From Streptantibioticus_A sp037034305 (GTDB taxonomy: Bacteria; Actinomycetota; Actinomycetes; Streptomycetales; Streptomycetaceae): 64,000 nucleotides of DNA. Positions 32,213-40,113 of this stretch are shown here, one piece after another. How positions within the stretch are numbered: position 1 is the stretch's first letter; each line of letters starts with the position of its first letter. A model generated the notes under the pieces. That model made no database searches. It saw nothing but the letters and a program-made list of their open reading frames with translations, and was not told where the DNA came from. Location: contig JBAGJY010000003.1 of the NCBI GenBank assembly GCA_037034305.1, forward strand, positions 314,827 through 378,826, in the 5' to 3' direction. Both the position numbers and the translations under genes were made by a program.

Positions 32213-33144
32213 CCGGCGGCGAGGGCATACGGTTCGCGGCGCTGGGCGACTCGCTCACCGAAGGCCTTGGGGACCCGGTGCCGGGCGGCTGGCGCGGCTG
32301 GGCCGCGCTGCTCGCCGAGCGGATCGGCGCGACGCCGGACCACACCGGATTCCTCAACTGCGCGCGCAGCGGCGCCCTGACCACCGATGTGGCGGGCGGC
32401 CAGCTCACCGCGGCCCGCGCGTTCCGGCCGCATCTCGCGGCGGTGGTCGCGGGCGCCAACGACACGCTGCGCGGCTCGTTCGACATCGCGGTGGTCGCCG
32501 CCCGGCTGGACGCCGCGGTCGGCGCGCTGGCGGCCGACGGGGTGACCGTGCTGACCGCCTGCCTGCCCGATCCGGGCCGGATGCTGGGCCTGCCGTGGCC
32601 GCTCGCCCGGCCGCTTGGGCGGCGGATGCGCGCGGTCAACCATGTGGTGCACGCGCTGTCCCGGCGGTACGGGGCGGTGCACCTGCACACCGCGGAGCAC
32701 CCGTGGGTCGCCGACCGCGCCTCCTGGAGCGTGGACCGGCTGCACCCCAGCGAACTGGGCCACCGGCTGCTGGCGTACGAGTTCCACGCGCTGCTGGCCG
32801 AGCGCGGTCTGGCGGCCGGGGCGCCACCGCGCACCACCCCCGACGGTCCGCCGCCCGGCCGGGCCGCCAGTACCTGGTGGATGGCCACCCGCGGCACCGG
32901 CTGGGTGCTGGACCGGTGCACGGACCTGCTGCCCGACCTGCTGCGGCTGGCCGCGGCCGAGTGCCGTCACCGTGCCGCGGGCTCTCCCGCCGCCCTGGAC
33001 GAGGCCGCGCACCGCGCAGCGGTGGCGGCGGTCGCCGCCCTGGCGCCGGACCGGCTCACCGGGACGAAACGCACCGGCGTTCCGGGCGCCGCCTGCGCGG
33101 CCGGGGCCAGGCAGTCCTGCGGGACGACGCCGATGACCGGGTAG
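32209..33144 (+). CDS. SGNH/GDSL-family hydrolase
   Basis: The 311-residue esterase-type protein has block I ALGDSLTEG (catalytic serine near residue 14), a glycine in block II (NCARSG), block III AGANDTLRG and block V DRLHPSELGH (Asp and His). It lacks a signal peptide. The SGNH core ends by about residue 205; the remaining 100 residues form a tail not usual for the family. The final 178 bp lie antisense to the coding end of the pxpC gene (see findings), so the true stop may be earlier in ancestral forms. It probably removes an acyl group from a sugar or lipid in the pathway of the two preceding transferases. Confidence 0.8.
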   Translation: MTGGEGIRFAALGDSLTEGLGDPVPGGWRGWAALLAERIGATPDHTGFLNCARSGALTTDVAGGQLTAARAFRPHLAAVVAGANDTLRGSFDIAVVAARLDAAVGALAADGVTVLTACLPDPGRMLGLPWPLARPLGRRMRAVNHVVHALSRRYGAVHLHTAEHPWVADRASWSVDRLHPSELGHRLLAYEFHALLAERGLAAGAPPRTTPDGPPPGRAASTWWMATRGTGWVLDRCTDLLPDLLRLAAAECRHRAAGSPAALDEAAHRAAVAAVAALAPDRLTGTKRTGVPGAACAAGARQSCGTTPMTG

Positions 33145-33914
33145 CCGCCGGTCGTCGGATGGTCGGCGAGGAAGAGCACCGGGCGGCCGTCCGGCGGTAC
33201 CTGCACCGCCCCCAACACCATGCCCTCGCTGGGGAGTTCACCGTCCCTGGCGCGCGGCAGCGCGGGCCCCTCGGTGCGCAGTCCGATGCGGTTGCTCGCC
33301 GGGCTGACGGTGTAGCCGCCCGTCGCGAGCATCCCCGGCGCGTGCGGGGCGAACCAGTCCGCGCGCGGCCCGGGAATCAGCGGGAGCACGAGTTCCGCGG
33401 GCGGTCCGGGGCATGGCGCGCCGTCCACCGCCGCCGGTTCGCCGTACGGCGCACCGACCGGCAGGCGTTCGCCGTCCCGCAGTGGAGCCGGGCCCAGCCC
33501 GGAGAGCAGGTCGGCGGAGCGGCTGCCGAGCACCGGTGTGCCGCGCACCCCTCCGGCGATTGCGAGGTAGGCGCGCAAACCGGCGGTGACCAGGCCGAGT
33601 TCGAGCACCGCGCCCGCGGGCACGTACACCGGCGCCCCCCAGGCCACCGGGCGGCCGTCCACCCGCACCGGGCAGGGCGCTCCGGTGACCGCCGCGTGAA
33701 GCGGGCGATCGGCCCGTACCGCGCAGCCGTTGACCGTGGTCTCCAGGGTCGCGGCGTGCTCCGGGTTGCCCACCAGCCGGTTGGCGAGCCGGTGCGCGGG
33801 CTGGTCGAGGGCGCCCGCCCGGGGCACCCCCAGGTGGGCGTGCCCGGGGCGCCCCAGGTCCTGCACGGTGGTCAGCGCCCCGGCGCGCACCACTTCCAGG
33901 TACCGCGCGGTCAT
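32967..33914 (-). CDS. pxpC: 5-oxoprolinase subunit C (biotin-dependent carboxyltransferase-like)
   Basis: The 315-residue KipA/PxpC-family protein starts RYLEVVRAGALTTVQDLGRPGHAHLGVPRAGALD. It contains GGVRGTPVLGSRSADLLSGLG and SEGMVLGAVQVPPDGRPVLFLADHPTTGGYPVIGVV, all family hallmarks. Together with PxpA and PxpB it makes the prokaryotic ATP-dependent 5-oxoprolinase that opens pyroglutamate to glutamate. ATG 33914 overlaps the pxpB stop. The last 20 or so residues, alanine/arginine-rich, go beyond the conserved PVRFVPV end and run into the SGNH gene on the other strand. Confidence 0.9.
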   Translation of the reverse strand: MTARYLEVVRAGALTTVQDLGRPGHAHLGVPRAGALDQPAHRLANRLVGNPEHAATLETTVNGCAVRADRPLHAAVTGAPCPVRVDGRPVAWGAPVYVPAGAVLELGLVTAGLRAYLAIAGGVRGTPVLGSRSADLLSGLGPAPLRDGERLPVGAPYGEPAAVDGAPCPGPPAELVLPLIPGPRADWFAPHAPGMLATGGYTVSPASNRIGLRTEGPALPRARDGELPSEGMVLGAVQVPPDGRPVLFLADHPTTGGYPVIGVVPQDCLAPAAQAAPGTPVRFVPVSRSGARAATAATAARCAASSRAAGEPAAR

Positions 33915-34537
33915 GGCCCGACCCGGGTGAGGCGCACCTGGGCGCCGGGAGTGAGCAGGGCCGCCGGTTCGCGGGCCGGGTCCCACAGCGCGGCGTCGGT
34001 GCTGCCGACGATCTGCCAGCCGCCGGGTGAACTGCGGGGGTAGACGCCCGCGTAGGGTCCGGCCAGGCCGACGGAACCGGCCGGGACGCTGGTGCGCGGG
34101 GTGTCCCTGCGCGGGGTGTGGTAGCGGGCGGGCAGTCCGCTCAGGTATCCGAACCCCGGGGCGAATCCGGTGAACGCCACCCGGAAGACGATCCCGTCCA
34201 GCACCCCGGGCAGTGCTTCGGGCGGTACCTGCCACAGGGCGGCCACCTCGGCCAGGTCGGGCCCGTCGTAGCGGACCGGTATCTCCACCGGCGCCCCCGC
34301 GCGGGGCGGCAGCGGCGGGATGGCGGTGCGCGTCAACTCCTCGGCCAGTGCGCCGGGTTCGGCCAGTCCGTCCAGCAGCACAGTGCGGGCGCCGGGCACG
34401 ATCTCGTCGACCGGCGGCAGTTCCCCGGCCGCGCGGCGGCGCAGCAACTCGGCGTGGAGCGCCCCGGCCGCCTCCTCGGTGGGCACTTCGAGCAGCAGGG
34501 CGTGCGCGCCGACCAGCAGTGGTCGCGGCGCGGTCAT
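33911..34537 (-). CDS. pxpB: 5-oxoprolinase subunit B
   Basis: The 208-residue KipI/PxpB-family protein shows the signature GIVFRVAFTGFAPGFGYLSGLPARYHTPRRDTPRTSVPAGSVGLAG (about residues 115-160) and GGWQIVGST. It starts at ATG 34537, overlapping the pxpA stop by 4 bp, and its own stop overlaps pxpC. It forms a complex with PxpC and works with PxpA. Length fits the family. Confidence 0.9.
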   Translation of the reverse strand: MTAPRPLLVGAHALLLEVPTEEAAGALHAELLRRRAAGELPPVDEIVPGARTVLLDGLAEPGALAEELTRTAIPPLPPRAGAPVEIPVRYDGPDLAEVAALWQVPPEALPGVLDGIVFRVAFTGFAPGFGYLSGLPARYHTPRRDTPRTSVPAGSVGLAGPYAGVYPRSSPGGWQIVGSTDAALWDPAREPAALLTPGAQVRLTRVGP

Positions 34538-35295
34538 GCGAAGGCCCCCAACCGCACTCCCGCCGCGAGCAGTTCGCTTCTGACCCGGGCGGCCAGCGCG
34601 GCGGCGCCCGGTGTGTCGCCGTGCAGGCACAGCGAGCGCGCCCGTACCGCGACCGGTGTGCCGCTGACGGACCGCAGCGAACCGTGGCGGGCGATGCCCA
34701 CCGACCGTTCGACGATGGCGTCGGGATCCAGCAGGACGGCGCCCGGTTCGCGGCGCGGCACCAGCGTGCCGTGGCCGGTGTAGGCGCGGTCAGCGAACGC
34801 CTCGGGGACGGCGGTCAGTCCGGCCCGGCGTGCGGCGGCCAGCAGCCGGGAGCCGGGCAGCCCGAGCACCGGCAGGCCGCCCGCGAGGGTGACGCCCTCG
34901 ACCACGGCGGCGGCCTGCTCGGCGTCGTGGACCGTGCGGTTGTACAGGGCGCCGTGTGGTTTGACGTACGCCACGCGGGCGCCCGCGGCGCGTGCGAAGA
35001 CCTCCAACGCGCCTATCTGGTAGGCCACTTCGGCGGCGAGTTCGTCCGGTGGGACGTCCATCGCGCGCCGTCCGAATCCGGCCAGGTCCCGGTAGGAGAC
35101 CTGGGCGCCGATCCGCACCCCGCGTTCGGCGGCCAGCGCGCACACCCTGCGCATGGTGGCCGGGTCGCCCGCGTGGTAGCCGCAGGCGACGTTGGCGCTG
35201 GTCACGGCGGACAGCAGGGCCTCGTCGTCGGTCAGCGGCCAGCGGCCGAAGCCCTCGCCCAGGTCGGCGTTGAGGTCGATGACGGGGGCGGTCAT
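34534..35295 (-). CDS. pxpA: 5-oxoprolinase subunit A
   Basis: The 253-residue LamB/YcsF-family protein has the N-terminal motif IDLNADLGEGFGRW, SANVACGYHAGDPATM, GAQVSYRDLAGFGRR and YVKPHGALYN, all complete. It is the first subunit gene of pxpABC and overlaps the 3' end of the upstream GntR gene (35292). Together with pcp at 37829 the set converts N-terminal pyroglutamyl peptides to glutamate in the cytosol. Confidence 0.92.
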   Translation of the reverse strand: MTAPVIDLNADLGEGFGRWPLTDDEALLSAVTSANVACGYHAGDPATMRRVCALAAERGVRIGAQVSYRDLAGFGRRAMDVPPDELAAEVAYQIGALEVFARAAGARVAYVKPHGALYNRTVHDAEQAAAVVEGVTLAGGLPVLGLPGSRLLAAARRAGLTAVPEAFADRAYTGHGTLVPRREPGAVLLDPDAIVERSVGIARHGSLRSVSGTPVAVRARSLCLHGDTPGAAALAARVRSELLAAGVRLGAFA

Positions 35296-35987
35296 CCGGC
35301 GTCCTGCCGCATCCGGGCCACGATCAGCTCGCGTGCGTCGTCCAGGTAGCGGACCAGCTCCGCCTCGGCCTCGCCGGTCCGGTCGGCCGCGAGCAGGTCG
35401 GCGATCCGCCGGTTTCGGCGCAGGAACGGTTCGTGGAGTGCGCGCGGATCGGACATCACGGCGAACGCCAGCCGCAGTTCGGCCAGCAGGCCCGCGAGGT
35501 AGGCGTCGATGCGTTCGCTGCCGGTGAGCGCGCCGATGGCGCGGTGGAAGCGCAGGTCGGCGTCGGCGACGGCGGCCCAGTCGCCGTCCCGCGCTGCCGA
35601 CTCGCCCGCGGCCACCGCGTCGGCCACCGGCGCCAGCCGGCCGGATCCGGTCGCGGACCGTACGCCCTCGGTCTCCAGGGCGCGGCGGGTCAGGTAGATG
35701 TCGGCGACGTCGTCGGGGCCGAGGCTGCGCACGAAGACGCCGCGGTTCATCTCGTGGATCACCAGGCGTTCGTGGGCCAGCACCCGGAAGGCCTCGCGCA
35801 GGGTGTTGCGGGAGACCCCCAGGGCGCCGCCCAGCGCCTCCTCGGACAGCCGGGTGCCGGAGCGCAGCGCGCCCGCCGCGATCCGGTCGCGCAGTACGTC
35901 GGTGACCCGCCGCACGGTGCTGGACCGGCCCAGTAGCAGCCGGTCGGCGGCGAACTCCCCGAGCAGATCAGGCGGTGAGCTGTCCAT
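35292..35987 (-). CDS. GntR-family regulator with FCD domain
   Basis: The 231-residue protein has a winged helix at about residues 20-90 (VLRDRIAAGALRSGTRLSEEALGGALGVSRNTLREAFRVLAHERLV) and a C-terminal FCD helical ligand domain (about 95-220). The FCD metal/acid-binding set is suggested by D-R-FHRAI. It leads the pxpABC operon through a 4-bp overlap and is divergent from the DUF969-DUF979-pcp genes, with a palindrome in between. It therefore most likely represses both sides and responds to pyroglutamate or glutamate (inferred). Confidence 0.88.
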   Translation of the reverse strand: MDSSPPDLLGEFAADRLLLGRSSTVRRVTDVLRDRIAAGALRSGTRLSEEALGGALGVSRNTLREAFRVLAHERLVIHEMNRGVFVRSLGPDDVADIYLTRRALETEGVRSATGSGRLAPVADAVAAGESAARDGDWAAVADADLRFHRAIGALTGSERIDAYLAGLLAELRLAFAVMSDPRALHEPFLRRNRRIADLLAADRTGEAEAELVRYLDDARELIVARMRQDAG

Positions 35988-36040
35988 GGTGTCCCTTCCG
36001 CGGAATCACTGGACCCATATCGTGCACGAGTCTTGTGGAA

Positions 36041-36051
36041 TTGTTCAACAA
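36041..36051. promoter_or_regulatory. TTGTT-c-AACAA palindrome in the pxp/DUF969 divergent promoter
   Basis: This 11-bp perfect palindrome stands in an AT-rich patch between the GntR/FCD gene (start 35987) and DUF969 (start 36113). An extra TTGT word lies about 7 bp to the left. FCD-type GntR proteins bind short sites of this TTGT-N3-ACAA form. Likely operator for both operons. Confidence 0.6.
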
Positions 36052-36112
36052 CCTTCTAGCCTCCTCGCTATCTCCCCACAGCCGGTGGGGTCCGGGCGCG
36101 GAAGGCGGACGG

Positions 36113-36829
36113 ATGCTCTCTCTGCTCGGCGTGCTCGTGGTGGTCGTCGGATTCGCCACGAAACGCAATCCCCTGCTCGTCGTCGGTGTGGCGGGCATCG
36201 CCACCGGCCTGTTCGGCGGCCTCGGTCCGCGGGCGGTGCTGGCCGACTTCGGCACCGGCTTCGCCGCCAGCCGATCGGTCACCATCTTCGTGATCACCCT
36301 GCCGGTGATCGGCCTGCTGGAACGGTACGGGCTCAGAGAACAGGCGCGCACGCTCATCGCCCGGTTCGCCACCTTGACCACCGGACGCTTCCTCGCGCTC
36401 TACCTGATCCTGCGTCAACTCACCGCCGCGGTGGGGCTGAACAGCCTGGGCGGCCCGGCGCAGACGGTGCGGCCGATGGTCGCGCCCATGGCGGAGGGCG
36501 CCGCCGAGCGGCGGTACGGGGCGCTGCCCGAGCGGACCCGGGAGCGGATCCGGTCCTTCGCCGCGAGCGCCGACAACGTCGGCCTGTTCTTCGGCGAGGA
36601 CTGCTTCCTGGCGGTCGGCTCGATCCTGCTGATCACCGGGTTCGTCAACACCACGTACAAGACCCGTCTGGAGCCGCTGGACCTGGCGCTGTGGGCGATA
36701 CCCACCGCCGCCTGCGCCTGCCTGATCCACGGCGCCCGGCTGCTGCGTCTGGACCGCACGCTGGAGCGCGAACTGCCCGCGGCCCAGGCCGCGTTGCCCC
36801 GCGTGGACGCCGAGGAGGCCACCGCATGA
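36113..36829 (+). CDS. DUF969 membrane protein (candidate pyroglutamate/peptide permease subunit)
   Basis: The 238-residue DUF969-family protein has about five to six hydrophobic membrane segments (SLLGVLVVVVGFATKR, LLVVGVAGIATGLFGGL, VTIFVITLPVIGLLERYG and others). A conserved cytosolic loop, LYLILRQLTAAVGLNSLGGPAQTVRPMVAPMAEGAA, lies between them. It starts at ATG 36113 with GGAAGG upstream; earlier in-frame codons lie in the promoter. It is always paired with DUF979, here through an ATGA overlap. The function is not established. The location between pxpABC and pcp points to uptake of pyroglutamate or pyroglutamyl peptides. Confidence 0.82.
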   Translation: MLSLLGVLVVVVGFATKRNPLLVVGVAGIATGLFGGLGPRAVLADFGTGFAASRSVTIFVITLPVIGLLERYGLREQARTLIARFATLTTGRFLALYLILRQLTAAVGLNSLGGPAQTVRPMVAPMAEGAAERRYGALPERTRERIRSFAASADNVGLFFGEDCFLAVGSILLITGFVNTTYKTRLEPLDLALWAIPTAACACLIHGARLLRLDRTLERELPAAQAALPRVDAEEATA

Positions 36830-37794
36830 TCCGGGCGGAGTGGTTCTACTGGCTGGTGGGCGCCGTCTTCCTGGCCATGGCCGGGCAGATGGCCCAGGAC
36901 CGCAGCAACCCCAGGCGGTGGGGCACCGCGGCCTTCTGGGGTCTGGTCGGCGCGGCGTTCATCTACAGCACCTGGGTGGTGAACAAGACCGCGCCCGCCG
37001 AACCGCTCGGCGCCGCCGTGTTGGTCATGGTCTGCCTGGCCGGATTCGGCTTCACCGGACGCGGTACGGCACCGACCGCCTCGGCCGAGCGGCGGGTGGC
37101 CTCGGCGGCCCGGCTCGGCAACCGGCTGTTCGTTCCGGCGCTGACCATCCCCGCGGTGGCGATGGTGTGCGCGGTGGTGGTCAAGGGCTGGCACATCGGG
37201 CGCGAGCCGGTGTTGCAGACCGGCAGCGAGACGATCCTCGGGCTGGGCATCGGCACCGTCGTGGCGCTGGCCGTCGCCCTGCTGGTGGTCCGCGAACGGC
37301 GCCCCGCCACCGCGCTGCACGCCGGGCGCGGGCTGCTGGAGACGATGGGCTACATCATGCTGCTGCCCCAACTGCTCGCCACCTTGGGCTCGATCTTCCA
37401 GGCCGCCGGGGTGGGCGGCACCGTGGGCAGGCTGACCCAGCACGTGCTGCCGCACGGTCAGACCTATGTGGCGGTCATCGTCTACTGCGTCGGGATGGCC
37501 GTGTTCACCATGGTCATGGGCAACGGCTTCGCGGCGTTCCCGGTGCTCACCGCGGCCGTCGGCTGGCCGCTGCTGGTCCAGCAGGCGCACGGCAGACCGG
37601 CGGTGGTGCTGGCGGCCGGCATGCTCGCGGGCTTCTGCGGCACGCTGTGCACGCCGATGGCCGCCAACTACAACGTGGTGCCCGCCACGCTGCTGGAGCT
37701 GAAGGACCAGTACGGTCCGATCAAGGCCCAGATCCCCACCGCCGTCGCGCTGTTGGCCTGCAACATCGCCATCATCTCGGTCTTCGCGTTCTGA
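36826..37794 (+). CDS. DUF979 membrane protein, partner of DUF969
   Basis: The 322-residue DUF979-family protein has about nine membrane segments. The highly conserved stretch MGNGFAAFPVLTAAVGWPLLVQQ and GMLAGFCGTLCTPMAANYNVVPATLLELKDQYGPIKAQIPTA forms the C-terminal half and looks like a transporter core with re-entrant loops. It overlaps DUF969, with pcp 34 bp downstream. The pair probably forms one permease. Its substrate is inferred from the pyroglutamate genes around it and has not been demonstrated to my knowledge. Confidence 0.85.
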   Translation: MIRAEWFYWLVGAVFLAMAGQMAQDRSNPRRWGTAAFWGLVGAAFIYSTWVVNKTAPAEPLGAAVLVMVCLAGFGFTGRGTAPTASAERRVASAARLGNRLFVPALTIPAVAMVCAVVVKGWHIGREPVLQTGSETILGLGIGTVVALAVALLVVRERRPATALHAGRGLLETMGYIMLLPQLLATLGSIFQAAGVGGTVGRLTQHVLPHGQTYVAVIVYCVGMAVFTMVMGNGFAAFPVLTAAVGWPLLVQQAHGRPAVVLAAGMLAGFCGTLCTPMAANYNVVPATLLELKDQYGPIKAQIPTAVALLACNIAIISVFAF

Positions 37795-37828
37795 GCGCGC
37801 GGGACCGGCCAAACCCCTGAGGAGCGTT

Positions 37829-38473
37829 GTGACCCGCGTACTGCTCACCGGATTCGAGCCGTTCGGCGGCGAACGCGTCAACCCGTCCTGGCAGGCGGTC
37901 TGGCGGCTGGCCGCTGCGCCGCCGGACGGCTGCGAGACCACCGCGGTACAACTGCCGTGCGCCTTCGGTGACTCGCTCCAGGCGCTGCGGACGGCGGTGG
38001 AACGGACCGCTCCCGAGGTCGTGGTGTGCGTCGGCCAGGCGGGCGGCCGGGCCGATCTGACCGTGGAGCGGGTGGCCGTCAACGTCAACGACGCGGCCAT
38101 CCCGGACAACGCCGGGCGGCAGCCCATCGACGCCCCGGTCGTCGACTGGGGCCCGGTCGGGTACTTCGCCACCCTGCCGGTCAAGGCGTGCGTCGCCGGC
38201 GCCCGAGCGGCCGGGGTGCCCGCGTCGGTCTCGCAGACCGCGGGGACATATGTGTGCAATCACGTCTTCTACGGGTTGATGCACCTCATCGCCACCGAAC
38301 GCCCGGCGCTGCGCGGGGGTTTCGTGCACATCCCGTACGCGCCCGAGCAGGTCCTCGATCGGGCGCTGCCGTCGATGTCGGTTACGCTGGCCGTCGAAGG
38401 ACTGCGGGCCGTGGTGGCCGCCGCCGTCGCCCGGCGCGAGGACATCGCGGCGGTGGGTGGCGCGACGCACTGA
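37829..38473 (+). CDS. pcp: Pyroglutamyl-peptidase I
   Basis: The 214-residue peptidase C15 has all three catalytic residues at their usual places: E80 (ADLTVERVAVN), C143 (GTYVCNHVFYG) and H167 (FVHIPYAP). N-terminal VLLTGFEPFGGERVNPSW is also standard. The GTG start has GAGGAG 4 bp upstream. It removes N-terminal pyroglutamate from peptides in the cytosol and so feeds PxpABC. It sits at the end of the DUF969-DUF979-pcp operon. Confidence 0.95.
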   Translation: MTRVLLTGFEPFGGERVNPSWQAVWRLAAAPPDGCETTAVQLPCAFGDSLQALRTAVERTAPEVVVCVGQAGGRADLTVERVAVNVNDAAIPDNAGRQPIDAPVVDWGPVGYFATLPVKACVAGARAAGVPASVSQTAGTYVCNHVFYGLMHLIATERPALRGGFVHIPYAPEQVLDRALPSMSVTLAVEGLRAVVAAAVARREDIAAVGGATH

Positions 38474-38543
38474 CCCCAGCCGGAGCAGGGCTGGACAGAA
38501 CCCGGCAATCCGCGCCGTTTCGTGCGTTGTCAGTGTGACCACC

Positions 38544-38556
38544 TAATCTGTCCGTC
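38544..38556 (+). promoter_or_regulatory. -10 box for a leaderless condensin-like operon
   Basis: TAATCT at 38544-38549 is followed after 7 bp by the GTG at 38557, with no Shine-Dalgarno sequence. Transcription would start at or next to the first codon, so the first mRNA is probably leaderless. No good -35 is seen at the expected spacing. Confidence 0.45.
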
Positions 38557-40113
38557 GTGACTGCGTCCACTGCGGAAACCGTGCCGCACCCGAACACCGG
38601 TTCCTCGCGCCCCGTCGCGCCGGGACCCGCCGCCGACGAGGGCCTGGCCCGTCGGCTCAAGGCGCTGGCCTGCACGGCTCCGCTGCACGACCTGGACGTA
38701 CGCAAGGCCAACCTGGCGGGCGAGTACTCCACGTACGCCATGGCCGAAGTGGCGCTCGCCGCCATCGACCTGGTCACGCTCACCATGGACTTCGACACCG
38801 GCGCCGACCACGACCAGATAGTCGCCCGGCTGCAGCCGCGGGTCGCCGCCCAGAACCCGGGCCGCCCCGCCGAGGAGCACGAGCGGGTCGCCCGCTGGGT
38901 GCTGGAGAACCTGATCAACGTCGGCAGCGTCGACCGCGGCTTCCGCGCCGTCTACGGCACGTTCGGCGCCGACGGCGCCTATGTGCGCCGCGACTACGAC
39001 TTCAAGCTGATCGAGGAGGTCCCCGGCCCCGGCGGCACCGTCTACCTGCGCACCACCGACGAGGCGGTCAACGTCCTCGTCGGCGCCCTGGACACCGACG
39101 TCACCAGCGCCCAGATCGCGGCCGAGGTCAAGCTGGAGGTGCTGATCAACAGAGGACGGCTGGCCGACGCCCAACTCGCCGCCGAACAGGCCCGCTACCG
39201 CACCGTGCAGTACGCCGAGACGCTGCGCCGCGCCCTGGAGGCGACCCGGCGGGACGTACGCGCGGTGGACTGGCTGAGCGCGGTGCCCGACATGATCAAC
39301 GAGGCGCTGGACCACGTCGCCGACCGCTACCGGCACGAGAACGCGATCCTCACCAACATCCGCAAGGCCCGCGACGAGGCCACCGACCCCGAGCACAAGC
39401 GGCGCGCCGCCGAACTCGTGGACATCGTCAAGGACTGCATCCGCCGCCACACCCAGTTGCAGTCCCGGCTGCTGGAGGCCGGTCCGCTCTTCCGCGCCGA
39501 GCAGGACCGGCAGGCCTTCGCCACCCCGGCCGCCCGCGCCGGACTCGACCTGTACGGGCAACTGCTGGCGCCGGTGCTGCCGCTGCCCGTGGAGCGGGCC
39601 GCCCGGGTCACCGACGCGTTCTTCGCCCACGGCACGGGAGGGCGCACCCCGGCCGCGGTGCGGGTGGGCGACCTGATAGAGACACTGCTCACCCCGCCGC
39701 TGGAGCGCGAGCACCTCGGCGCCGAGATGCCCGAGCCGGACCTGGTGGCCACGCCGGAGGACAGCCGGTTCAGCGAGGCGCAGCTGGAGGCCGCCGTCGA
39801 ACTGCTCGACCTGCCGCACGACGCGCCGCGCAGACTCTCCGGCCTGCTCGCCGAGGCCCGCCGCCGCGATCCGGAACTGCCCTATCTGGTCGCGCTGTTG
39901 GCGGTGCACGCGGCCAGCCCGCCGGTCGGCACCGCCTACCGGCAGGGCGAACAGCGGCTGCTGTTCGCCGTGGACGACGGCGCGCAGCTCGACGACCCGG
40001 AGTTCGGTGGCGCCGATCTGATCGTCGGCGCCGCGCTGCTGGACGCCGCGGGCATGGCACTGGACCGCACGGTGGAGAACACCGCAGGCAAGGACGAAGG
40101 ACACCGCGAGTGA
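38557..40113 (+). CDS. Condensin-like subunit, MksF/JetA-type (kleisin)
   Basis: This is a 518-residue, mostly helical protein. The segment FKLIEEV to VYLRTTDEAVNVLVGAL and IAAEVKLEVLINRGRLADAQLAAEQARYRTVQYAETLRRALEATRRDVRAVDW (about residues 150-245) matches the pattern of JetA/MksF proteins: a 'y.lTdeg...l' segment followed by a long helix pair ending in VDW. A long helical middle and a C-terminal winged-helix-like end follow. It should act as the kleisin bridging the SMC heads. It overlaps the next gene by 4 bp. Identification rests on pattern, gene order and the downstream SMC gene, so confidence in the exact subfamily is moderate. Confidence 0.7.
   Translation: MTASTAETVPHPNTGSSRPVAPGPAADEGLARRLKALACTAPLHDLDVRKANLAGEYSTYAMAEVALAAIDLVTLTMDFDTGADHDQIVARLQPRVAAQNPGRPAEEHERVARWVLENLINVGSVDRGFRAVYGTFGADGAYVRRDYDFKLIEEVPGPGGTVYLRTTDEAVNVLVGALDTDVTSAQIAAEVKLEVLINRGRLADAQLAAEQARYRTVQYAETLRRALEATRRDVRAVDWLSAVPDMINEALDHVADRYRHENAILTNIRKARDEATDPEHKRRAAELVDIVKDCIRRHTQLQSRLLEAGPLFRAEQDRQAFATPAARAGLDLYGQLLAPVLPLPVERAARVTDAFFAHGTGGRTPAAVRVGDLIETLLTPPLEREHLGAEMPEPDLVATPEDSRFSEAQLEAAVELLDLPHDAPRRLSGLLAEARRRDPELPYLVALLAVHAASPPVGTAYRQGEQRLLFAVDDGAQLDDPEFGGADLIVGAALLDAAGMALDRTVENTAGKDEGHRE

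Noticed and set aside
32595..34043. Plus-strand long frame across the SGNH/pxpC junction
   Set aside because: It is antisense to the well-supported pxpC and pxpB genes and has no family motif; it is a mirror of their codon bias.
36415..38259. 614-codon minus-strand frame opposite DUF969, DUF979 and pcp
   Set aside because: Its translation is low-complexity and it lies opposite three genes with clear families and catalytic residues.
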